A stretch of 64,000 nt of DNA, from the NCBI GenBank assembly GCA_001972305.1, contig BDDD01000877.1, forward strand, positions 434,001 to 498,000, given 5' to 3'. This DNA comes from Cephalotus follicularis (taxonomy: Eukaryota; Streptophyta; Magnoliopsida; Oxalidales; Cephalotaceae). Both the position numbers and the translations under genes were made by a program. The first letter of the stretch is position 1, and each line of letters starts with the position of its first letter. Shown piece by piece: positions 45,486 to 55,707 of this stretch. The notes beneath the pieces were generated by a model. It did not search any database. It was not told the origin of the DNA and was given only the letters and a program-made list of their open reading frames with translations.

Positions 45486-46438
45486 ACGAGTAAATTGAAG
45501 ATTCTGAACATGCATAAAAGGCATGGTTAAGATAATTAAAATATATATGAAAAAAAGAATATATATATGTTATATGCTTGTCACTTTAATCATCGAATTT
45601 ATGGATCATATTTTATTAATTTAACTATTAGATTTGATGCTTTATGTGATAGATCTAGGATGCTAAATTTTAAATTAATTTAAAATCTTTGACTATTTCA
45701 ATATTTTTTAATTTTAATCTTTTTATAATTTTTTCATTTCGTGTAAAAGAATAGTGACAAACTTTCATTTTATATCATTTAATGAAGTGCACATGTTTGA
45801 AGACCCTTGTATGTATACTCTATTAAATGATCTAAGATAAAATGACAAATTTTTTATTTATCAATAAATGATAATATATCCAGACTCATCATATTACCTT
45901 AATTACTCATTTTCAACCTATTTTTTGTTGCACTGCTAGTAACATGGTTAAATAGCCAATGAGTTCTTGTTATAACCTTAAATTATATAGGACATTGCTT
46001 TTCATATATCAACGATACTTCACTTAAAACTTGTAAGGATAGATATGATATTCTTCTTATTATAATTGCTTAATTAAAATAAAATTTTCTTTTTGGTCAA
46101 TAGACTAACAAATTGGAGGGAGGGAGTAATATATGAAGTACATGACTAAGACTTGCTAGTTCTGGAATGCATAATTAATCCATGTTAGTGCACTGCATGG
46201 TGTAATGCAATAAGAGCGCACAAGTTGTTTAACTTTACACAAAATAAGGTGATATAAATTCTATGTATTTGTTAAGGTTATTATATTTGATGCACGCGCG
46301 AGCAATTAAACTTGTTTACTATCCAGCGCTCATGCTAAAGAGAGACTTACATACTCATCATATAAAAATTATAATGGACTTATTAACTCAACTTTGATCA
46401 TGATCACGAACTCAGACCTTAGGCAGGGCCTACATGGT
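45486..46438. other. AT-rich region downstream of the ALMT gene
   Basis: No gene is seen. A run 'ggagggagggagtaat' at about 46115 looks like one end of a Stowaway-type MITE, but I found no partner end. The 3' UTR and polyadenylation signal of the ALMT gene should lie in the right part; I cannot place them. Confidence 0.5.
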
Positions 46439-48412
46439 TTAATGATCTTGGTTGTCTGCAGATGGGTTTTTAGCTTGTTGGCTTTGGTTAGTCTTCTTAT
46501 CAATTGCAGGCTGGAATTCTGCAAGACCTGCCAATTCGTCCACGGCATCCGCAATTCCTTCGATTCTAGCCGCATTTTCGATCAGCAAAGATACTAATGT
46601 GGCCAGTGGTAGAATCTCAATGAGTGTGGGTACGATGGGTTCTGTGATAGGCCCTCCTGAGGGCGCGTCGTCAGTTGTTTGCGTTGTTAAAGGTGGTCTC
46701 ATTATGTGGTGGTTAGGTAGAGTTTTCAAGGTCTTTTGAAGTTCTTGCACTGCAAAGTTCATCTCCTCAACCAAGAAATCTATCTTCAATGATTTTTTCA
46801 TTGATTTTAATGTAACGGCTAATTCATTCAAGACATTCGAAGAAGTGGAGCTCAATGTCATGCACAAATGTTTTAGATGCTCCTTTAGGTGTGCAGGTGC
46901 CTGCGGTGGCCATACATTGATAATACAAGTTACAATATAGAAGATAAAAATCTTGAAGTGAAATGCCAAAGAAATTAACTGTTTACAGTTAATCTATCTT
47001 TATACATAGTTAAGTGATTTACCTCAACTTCTGAGTAGACAAAACTATTAAGAGTCTCGATGCAACAAGCACAACTGCGTATTGCTTCACCAATCTTGAG
47101 GTACTGTTTCCATGGATGTCCAAAATTGAATCGGCCATGTGGAGGTTCCCAACTTGCAAAATTCGCCTGTAAAACCAAACGATAATAAGTACTCGAAACA
47201 AATAAATTTCTGTAAACTCTTACTATGGAAATTGAATTAGTAACGCACCATAGATTCTTCTGTTGCCTTTGAATTAAGCACACATTTATAGCCTTGAACT
47301 TTACTGTCACAATCTTCTTTACTTTCTGTTCCATCGTCTCTAAAGTACTCGGCAACACTTCCTGCATTTCAATTGAGAAAGAAACCCCGCTTAAGCCTTA
47401 GATCATATCATGCACAAGTATATTTTATATATATAATTTCAATTTTTACCGTTGTCTGCAGAGGTATATACCTTGCAAGGAATCAGAAAGTTTTTCCAGA
47501 TTATGATAAATCAGATTATGCAGGTCACTGCCAGCCCAGATGGGAAAAATTATAATGCTTATCATAATGCACAAAGAGGTTCCGATAGCAATTGTGAAAA
47601 ATCTTTGGTAGGACAATTCAAACAATCTGTCAATTCGATATCCAGAAACCGATACGAAGCTGAAGGTGAGGATAAAGATCATGGCACCATAGTCAAATCG
47701 AGCTTTTACTGATGGTATAAAACGAGAGAAAGTTGCTGCTGAAGCTGCGAGAAGGACAAGGAACTGAGTTTAACCAACCCATATGTTCAGATATCGAGTT
47801 AGAATTGAAGTTATGCAAGGAAAAAATTTCGTTCGCACCAAAAAGGAAGACTGAGAATCCAAGGATAATGGGCTCTAGCTTTTCTCCTGATTGAGTTGCT
47901 AGCCAATGAACACCAACACCAAGTAATCCAGCAATAAAAGTCGCTGTTGCTCTATTGACGCTTTTACTAAGTGTTGCACCTGAAATATAAAGAGCAATTG
48001 ATTATTTCTTCAAAAAGGCAGACACTCGAGCAAAATCACACAGATAGATGTTAAATTCTGATGTATACTAACCTACAGAGTATTCAAATACTACCACTAC
48101 AGTCATCACAGCCCACAGAGCATTTCCTCCAAAACCATCATACAAAGGCCTCATGTAGTAAAATAGCGACACAAGAGAAAGTGCTACCCCTACTTTAACA
48201 CAATGAATGACCTTACTAGGTTCATCAACTGCCAACTTCCAAGCCTTCTCTAAAAACCTCCTTGCTTTCAATAAAATCCCCTCAACATGACACTTTAAAC
48301 CCAACCACATTCTGCAGATTGACCCCGATCGCGGAACCAATGTCTCTGATGTCCCATTAGGTAGGTTTATCCTCCACTCCAATGAACTCACACCTTCCTT
48401 ATCCATCACCAT
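46439..48412 (-). CDS. ALMT: Aluminium-activated malate transporter (ALMT) family anion channel
   Basis: Six exons with GT-AG introns join into a 490-residue protein: 48412-48073, 47979-47839, 47744-47472, 47361-47249, 47166-47023 and 46900-46439. ALMTs are plant plasma-membrane or vacuolar channels for malate and other anions. The N-terminal half has the hydrophobic helices with '[20 protein letters not shown]' and '[20 protein letters not shown]', then '[20 protein letters not shown]' and '[12 protein letters not shown]'. The C-terminal half is soluble, with '[11 protein letters not shown]' and the conserved WEP motif in '[11 protein letters not shown]'. The length is normal and no stop or frameshift was seen. 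I chose the exon 3 acceptor at 47745 because the earlier AG breaks the frame. A solo LTR lies 270 bp upstream. Malate transport, membrane and aluminium response cannot be told from sequence. Confidence 0.93.
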
Positions 48413-48682
48413 GTTAATGAACTATTTATAACACGAATGATGAGACAGAAATATTGTTGGCACAATTGAATGCTTGTATGTTCAACTCTATACATGTGAT
48501 GGTTTAGTGAATTACTCAGGTGTCTACGTATATTTATATGCCTTCATCTTGTAGTTAACATGATTATATTTCATAAGTATACTTAAGGCTTTGCTGCAAA
48601 AATTCGGAGATTCCTAACAGCCGTTGGTTTGAAAGTTCACGAATTTAGAATTAATGTTTTAAAATTTATACTGCAAGTGCAC
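48413..48682 (-). promoter_or_regulatory. Proximal upstream region of the ALMT gene
   Basis: Only 270 bp of apparent original sequence remain between the ALMT start codon and a solo LTR. No clear TATA box could be fixed. The TGCAC at 48678-48682 is the target duplication of that LTR. Confidence 0.5.
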
Positions 48683-51417
48683 TGTCACACCCCGTTTAAG
48701 ATAAACGCGACATTTAAGCGGTAAAGGCAATTAACATAAAATACAGCTCATGCAAAGACCATAAAAAATTAAAACTTTTAATCAAACTGTCAGTTGCGAA
48801 AGCATAACAAGACATAAGCCGTAAACCCGTAACGTGCGTCCCATACCGCACGCTACCCAAATACAGGTCATCAAGGTTAATCGCCCATAAAACGGAGCGT
48901 GAAATTACAGTACAATATGAAATTCCTTCAGAAACAGAACCATAATAATAGTACATCCCAAAATCATAAAGGTTAAACAAAACAGGAGATTAACCAAAAT
49001 CAAGAATATAACAACTTGATCTTCGTCCGTGCCGATCCAACAGTCCGCTGCATCAATCTGTAAAGTAGGGGGTTAGCCTTTGTCCTCACTCGGCTAAGAC
49101 ATAACAGCAAATCGGGATTAACATAATGCATGTCATGATATGAATGCATAAATGATGCAGTGCAGTAGAAACCCAGTTTATACATATATGAAAATACGTA
49201 TATCAGTACAGTAAAATATCAGTGTTACCTATATAAGAAATATATGTATACAGTAACAGTGCAGTAGTAACCCGGCCAGAGCTACATCAACAGTCACAGT
49301 AATGTCCGTAAAGGACCAATAAACAGTACAGTACAGTATGTCCTCATAGGACCACAACAACAGTCAGTATGTCCACATAGGACCACAACAACAGTTATAG
49401 CGCCGCCAACTCTTGGCCCCACGCTACACTCCCACTCCGGTCCCCACTTCGGGCAACCGAGCGAGGCAACAGTACAGTGAGTCACCTAGCCATGCTCCTG
49501 ACCCCTAGGTAGAACCCTACCACTAGTTGGCGCTGGCAACCTCCGCCATGCAACTAGCAGCTCAAACACAATCACATAGCAATTCACAGAGCAAACAGTG
49601 AATTCAAACAGTAACAGTGCAGTAAACAGTATTGATCGATTTGATCGACAACAGGCAGTTGTTTTCCAAAATATTTCCAAAATTGACAACATTTGAAAAT
49701 AAGTATTTTCAGTAGAAAATATCAGCAAACAGTTTCAGTAGTGTAAATTGTTTATCAGTTCGGTCGAAAATACATTATTCAACTAATATATATTTTCATA
49801 CTCAAAAATTTCTATTTCGAGTTCATATATGCATTTCCAAATACTAATACTTTAAAAATCATAAACAATTCACAAACAGTATACAAACAGTCAATAAACA
49901 GTGCATATGCAATGCATACATATGCTCAAATGCACCCTAACAGGAATCGGGATCGTTTCGTATCATTAGATGAAGAAAACCCCAAGCAGTAGCAAAGGCG
50001 TCGACGTCTTTCCCAAAGACGTCGATGTCTTTCACGTCAGGCGTCGATGTCCAAGTCTTAGTGTCAACGCGTTCTTCTACTGAAGACGTCGATGTCTAAT
50101 TTATACGCGTCGACGCTCAAGGTCTGGAACCTTAAAACGACAGCGTATTGTTGAAGGCGTCGACGCGTTAAGGTAGGAACCTTAGGCGTCAATGTCTTTC
50201 ACATCCAAATCCAGGTAGGTAGCCTAGGGCGTCGATGTCTTTCCATAGACGTCGATCCCTTTCAATCAGTAACAAGGCAAAGCCTAAAACACGTCGATGT
50301 TCAACTAAAGGCGTCGATGTCTTTTCCAACAGTAGTCATCTTCTACCTCACGACTTAACAAACAGTGACCATAACAACCCATAATCATACATAATGACAG
50401 GTTTCCATGGCAAGAAACCAACATGCAGATATTCAAAACATATCTAGCATATCATGACATCAATCCAGTAACAAAATCAGTACAAGAATTATGCATTTTA
50501 TACATCCAAAACCATAAGCCATGCATGGATATCAAACTCGAAATTACAGTATGGCTTTCCCCTACCTCTGGCCTCAAGTTAGAAGCCGAAAATCCACCTC
50601 TTTTAGTATTCCACGAAGTCACTTGAGTCCCCAGGTACGGCTTGGAAGCTCCCTGGTTCGTCCTAGCAGTTGGTGTGCAAGCTCCAAGTTCCCTTGCTCA
50701 ACAATGGCACACACACACACTCACTGTTTTATTCCCTCTCTTTCTTCTGGTGTTATAAAACGAGAGAGATAAGTGGGAAGGGTTATTCTTATGCAGATGG
50801 CTCCCCCCCGACATTCTCCTCCTGGCATTTAACAGGCCCCCTCGTGTTCTCTCCCACTTTCCAGGTTTCTGCATCTTTCTTTTGTATTCTTTAACCATTC
50901 TTTCTTGCAGGTTGCATGTGAGGGTGGTAATCCCTTGCATGTTCCATGTGAGGGCATGTTCTTAGCATTCCTGGAAACACACCGACATGCTCCACACGTC
51001 ACAGGGCACTTGAAAAGGCGTCTGGTAAATCCCCCAAGATCCCCTTGCATGTTACTTCTGCCAGCGAAAAAGCACGACAGATGTTCTTTAAAAAGGCGTC
51101 GACGTCTTTACTTAGACGTCGATGTCTTTCGTATTTTTGTAAGAAGGTGTCGATGCCTTCTTCCATTGTCGACGTGCCTGCCCATGTAATCACGTGTGCC
51201 CTAGTTCCCATAGGCGTCGACGTCTTTCAAAAGACGTCGATGTCTTTATCCCAAAACAGTACCGTTTCAAGCTTTGACATACACATTCCATTTCCAAGAC
51301 CATAATTAGGGTTTGCAAGCATCCTTTGAGTTCAAAATTCAACATTCTCATAAAATCAGGTTTAATGATTACATCATAAATGAAATATTACATTCAGGAA
51401 AATTACCGGGCGTTACA
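48683..51417 (-). mobile_element. Solo LTR, Ty3-type, upstream of ALMT
   Basis: On the minus strand it starts TGTAACGCCCGG (51417) and ends GGGGTGTGACA (48683), with a perfect TGCAC duplication (48678-48682 and 51418-51422). Termini and 3' sequence relate it to the solo LTRs at 16032 and 55708. It has no interior. Its strand equals that of the ALMT gene. It carries GCGTCGACGC clusters at about 49998-50325 and 51092-51245. Confidence 0.9.
49998..50325. repeat. GTCGAC motif cluster
   Basis: About a dozen motifs of the type gcgtcgacgtctt and gacgtcgatgtc occur in the solo LTR; a second group lies at 51092-51245. Confidence 0.85.
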
Positions 51418-51422
51418 TGCAC

Positions 51423-51876
51423 GGTTGTACAGTAACGAGTCAAACGCTAGGAAACAAGCTAAATTAATTTCAATCTATCCAACCTAGGCGAAGTATGTAA
51501 AATTTGAGATGAATTATTAAAAAATATTCCTAAACATGCAAATTAAACCACTAAATTAAAACTGGAACAGAAGGCGTCAACGCTTTGCCAAGGAGTCAAC
51601 GTGCATTAATTTAAAGCAGGAAAGCGTCGACGCTTACAGGGTAGGCGTCGACGGTTAAGAACACTGGTGCAAATTTAATAGAAAATAAGCATGCAATTTT
51701 AAGAACTAATCAAAGCAACAAATAAACTAACTGAAATATATAAGAGAGAATTGGTTTTAGGGTATAGAAACTCACCATAGATTATATTAAACAACTCACT
51801 TACTTGATTGATCAAACCTTGGTAACAAAAAGCAGCTAGGTCGATACGGAGTGCGACTGTGATGACAAATCGTATG
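51423..51876. other. Unassigned sequence with a few GCGTCGACGC motifs
   Basis: No protein is seen. Four motifs occur at about 51570-51655. It may be part of another LTR cut by the SIRE-like LTR, but no termini were found. Confidence 0.4.
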
Positions 51877-52957
51877 TGTTGACATTTATGTCTCAATCCT
51901 AGTTTTGATGATAACATATTTGTATTTTAACAAAGTTTCTTTATGTGCAAGAAAAGAAAGAATGTTGCAAAACAAACCAAAAAATTGGAATTACAGGTTA
52001 AAGCGTCGATGCTTTAAAAGTAAGCGTCGACGCTTTAAAAGTAAGCGTCGGCGCTTAAGGGAACCGTCGAAAGCTGGGAACAAAGCGCCAACAGTTGGAG
52101 CATTACGAGCGATGAAGAAATTGTCCAACCGTCGACGCTCTGATGAAAGCGTCAGTGCTTTGAAGACAAGCGCCAGCGCTTAAGAGAGCTACATCAGCGG
52201 TTAAAAACATGAACTTTTTGGCTAATCAAAATTGCCCAAAGCGTCGACACTCAACACAAACCGTCAGCGCTCTGAGGACAACCGTCGACCTCAAAATTCA
52301 AGACGGCCAGCACTTAGAGCACATATTCAAATTCAAACTTCCAACGGTCATATAAGCGCCGACGCTTTGCGCACTGGAGACAATTTCTGACAGATTTTTA
52401 ATGCGCCGTCTTTGAAGCAACAAGCCCCAAGACACTACCAACGGATCTTTCAAGTCAAAAACGGCTATAAACACAAAGAGAACAAGAAGAACAATAACAA
52501 GAAGAATACAAGTGATCAATATTCAAAGAGAAAACAACAAATTGCAAAGAGCAACCAAGATCATCAAAAAGCTTCATATCAAGTTCTATTTTGTGCTTTA
52601 GCTTATATTTGTGTTCATATCATTTTGAGAGCTATTTATCTTGTAAAATCCAACCTTTGAGAGTTAAGATCAAACACAAAATCATCATTACAAATCTTGA
52701 TTGTAGTAGGGGAGTGAACCCAAAGAATTATAAGTGATTGAGGTCGATCATGAACAAGTGCAAAGGCGCACCGAATAGCACCCGAAAGTTTATTCGGAAA
52801 CTAGTGAAAAGTCAAGGAGATTCTTGGGAAAAGTGGACGTAGGCAAGAGTTAAGCCTGATCACTCTAAAACCGTGTTTGCAATTCTCTAACTCTCTCTCT
52901 TTAATTATTTTATCTATTTGCTTTTGATTGCATATATATTTTGTGTTCATTGTTTTA
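51877..52957 (+). mobile_element. SIRE-like LTR, 3' end not resolved
   Basis: It opens TGTTGACATTTATGTC with 'GTTTTGATGATAACA' and matches the solo LTR at 44333-45485 over most of its length in inverted orientation, including the stretch 'gtgttcattg' at 52945. Past about 52957 the match stops and another LTR begins. A GCGTCGACGC cluster lies at about 51998-52375. No target duplication was found. Confidence 0.7.
51998..52375. repeat. GCGTCGACGC motif cluster
   Basis: Roughly fifteen motifs (aagcgtcgacgct, agcgccagcgct and similar) occur at irregular spacing, matching the cluster in the inverted relative at 44998-45365. Confidence 0.85.
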
Positions 52958-53880
52958 ACTCGTAGGAAGTCTAGAGGGGGGTGAATAGACTTATAAAAAT
53001 TAACTAGCAAAAATACCACAATCAATTCAAATAACTCAAACACACAATTACGGAAATGTAAAGAGTGTAGGGTTGAGAGAATTGCAAACGGATGTATAGT
53101 GGTTCAGCAAACCACCTACGTCCACTCCCCAAGGCCTCCCCTTGAGTATTTCACTATCTATGCCCCAATCCGGGCTTGAAACTCTAACCGAGCTTCAACG
53201 AACTTCGCTCCAACCAAGCGAATTACAAGTTTGCTCCAACCGAGCAAAACAAGAGACAACCTCTCTTGTTTATGTGTGAAATAAGTGTTTAAAGATTACA
53301 AATTCGTAATGAATTTGTTTTACAATTTCGCTCAATTTGGACAAAGCTTCTAGTGTATAGGAAATGTAAAAATAGAGCTTTGTAATGTATGAGAAAACTT
53401 TGATATGATCTCTTTTTGCGTTTTGAAAGCTTGGAATTGTGCTTGAGATGACTAGAATGAATGTTCACTTTGATTGCAAGAGTTGTCCCCAAGAATGCTC
53501 CACTTTGGCATTTATACTTGTGCTCCAACGGATCTATTTTTGAAGTCTGTTACAAATCCAGTCGGCTGGATTTATACGGCAGTCAGCTGGATTGATGGCG
53601 CGTATATTTGAATATAGCCGTTGGTGATGGACAGTCGGCTGCATCCTCTGGGCAGTCGGCTGGTGGACATGGCAGTCAACTGGTTGCTCTGTTCTAGTCG
53701 GCTGTGGAGCTAGAAATTTGAGTTACAGAAGCTACTGCCTGAATTTACACAAATGTGGACAGTCGGCTAGATTCACTGGCAGTCGACTGGACCCCCTGGC
53801 AGTCGACTGGTGCCCTGCTTCAGTCGGCTGGATGAGGTGTTAAAATGATACAGAAGCTACTCTTATTCACCGATAAGATG
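52958..53880 (-). mobile_element. Second SIRE-like LTR fragment, opposite strand
   Basis: It begins on + with 'gtctagaggggggtgaatagac', the end signature of this LTR type, and later shows 'ttgagagaattgcaaacgg' and 'cctacgtccactccccaagg', which match the layout of the LTR at 44333. The other end is unclear. Instead of GCGTCGACGC it carries CAGTCGGCTG and CAGTCGACTG motifs at 53560-53830. Confidence 0.55.
53560..53830. repeat. CAGTCGRCTG motif cluster
   Basis: About ten agtcggctg, agtcgactgg and agtcaactgg motifs occur within 270 bp with unlike spacers. Confidence 0.85.
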
Positions 53881-54812
53881 TTTGTGGATTTTAATCAGAC
53901 AGACAAAGTGTGTGTGAAAGCAGAAAATTGAAGAACAAATCAAAACTTCAAGGATTTTTATTGATGGAGTTGATCAATACAATATAGGCTTTGTTCTACC
54001 CCTAAAAACCTTGAAAGTTAGCTACTAAACATTGTAAATAAACTAAAAATTAAAGAAGAAGAAGAAGAAGGTGGCTACAAAGCTTGTCACTAGCTTGTAG
54101 TCTTGTTTTGTGACCTAGGCTTTTCTATTTATACTTACAATCACATGTAAAAAGAAACAGAAAAAGATCTAACCTAATTAATCTAGAAAAGGAAAATTAC
54201 AACTTGCTAAAACTTTCTATATCTGCTGTTTTTGTCGCCTGATGAGTCGTAAGCGTCGACGCTATGATCATAGGCGTTGACGCTTATGTGTTGAAAGCAT
54301 TTGATGCACTACGCATTAATCTTTAGCGTCGACTTGCATATTTGAACTGTAGTGTTAAGCATCGACACTTACAAGCAAGGCGTCGACGCTTTAAATGTGA
54401 AGGCAGAAGGTGTTGACGTTTTTCTTGTTGCACGTTAACGTTTAAGCTACTGTCTTATTTGTGCAATTTTGGCGTTGATGACTTGATCATGGCGTTGACG
54501 CCTAAACATTAAATTTCCAGCACATTGACGCCAAATCGATTGGTGTTGACGAAAATCATGAGACTGCAAATTTGTTCCAAGATGAAGTGTAAAGCGTCGA
54601 CGCTCTCTTCGAAACCGCCAGCACTTTAAGTCTAGGAGTCGACGCTTTACTCTGTTTTCTATAGATTTTTCACCAATTTGAACCATTCTTCATGCACTTT
54701 TGTCTTTTTAGCCTTGTACCTGAAAATCAAAATGACACAACCAAAGTAGTCTATTCCAAGCATAAAAATATCACAAATAAATCATTAAAAACAACATATT
54801 TTTATGCTAACA
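53880..54812 (-). repeat. Another LTR-like fragment with GCGTCGACGC motifs
   Basis: It ends on + with 'tttttatgctaaca' at 54812, i.e. TGTTAGCATAAAA on the minus strand, a plausible LTR start. The left boundary is approximate and no target duplication was found. Motifs lie at about 54250-54650. I do not assign the family. Confidence 0.4.
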
Positions 54813-55707
54813 CCTACCACAAAGAAAAGAAATCTGAAGGCTAACCGGAGTGGGCTCCGACGGACTCTTTGATATTTAAGTCAGATTTCGTAAGATTGCA
54901 GGAGAAGAAAGTAATGTGAATGAAATAGGTACCTGGGAGGCCCCTCTTATTTAGAGTGATGTCTAATAGTGTTTCAGTTGGTTTAGGCTTACAGAGTCTT
55001 ATAGAGCTAGTAAGTTTGTGTGGTGCCTCGAGCCCAAAGGGCAAGCTTGTGATGTCACCATCAATCCTATACATTTCTTTCTTACTCCTATTTTTTACGT
55101 ATTAGAATAAATGTAATCCATAAAAAGTGTAATTGTTAAAAACTTTAAGCATACAACAATATGCTAGGAATCCATTTAAATAACTTATATAAATAAATAC
55201 CAAAGATAACTATCTGAACACAATCTTTATCTGAATACATTACAAGCCTTGATATAACAATAATAGAAATACATTCATATCCAATAGTATCACATCCCAT
55301 GCCAACTCTTATCCCTTCAACTGCAACTGCCACAAGCCTTCATCACTTACCACTTGTCCCAACTCCCTGACCTGATAACAAATATACGCCCATGCCGAAG
55401 AATGGGTCAGTCAAAGGCCCAGTAGGGTAAACCCATACAGAATGGAGTGATCAAATATCGCAGATTATATATGTCATATTATATGCATGTATGACAATTA
55501 TGGTCGACTATTCGATATGTACCACCGTCCTTATATGTGTATATTTGATAGGACCTAATCAAGTGATCCGATACATCTATCAAACACTCCATACCGTGTG
55601 AGCAAGCAGACCTATACATACCTATAGAGCTTAACGATCTCTCATATAATCGTGGAGGTCTCATATAACTGTGGATCTAGCCGCCCATGGATTAGTCCAT
55701 GGGAGCT
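54813..55707. other. Unassigned sequence, probably LTR or flank
   Basis: No protein frame is recognised. From about 55655 it holds units of a short repeat with 'ggattagtccatgggagctt', continued beyond the solo LTR at 58534. Confidence 0.4.

Noticed and set aside
46110-46130. ggagggagggagtaat as a Stowaway MITE end
   Set aside because: No matching opposite terminal repeat or TA duplication was found nearby.
47373-47712. Plus-strand frames across the ALMT gene
   Set aside because: They lie opposite the conserved ALMT exon 3 and have no family features.
47745-47763. Earlier acceptor (ctcag) for ALMT exon 3
   Set aside because: It shifts the frame and destroys the conserved ASAATF segment; the cgcag acceptor keeps it.
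6457-54650. Reading the GTCGAC clusters as CRISPR or satellite arrays
   Set aside because: Spacing is irregular, the motif is a short palindrome with no conserved long repeat, and the DNA is plant nuclear.
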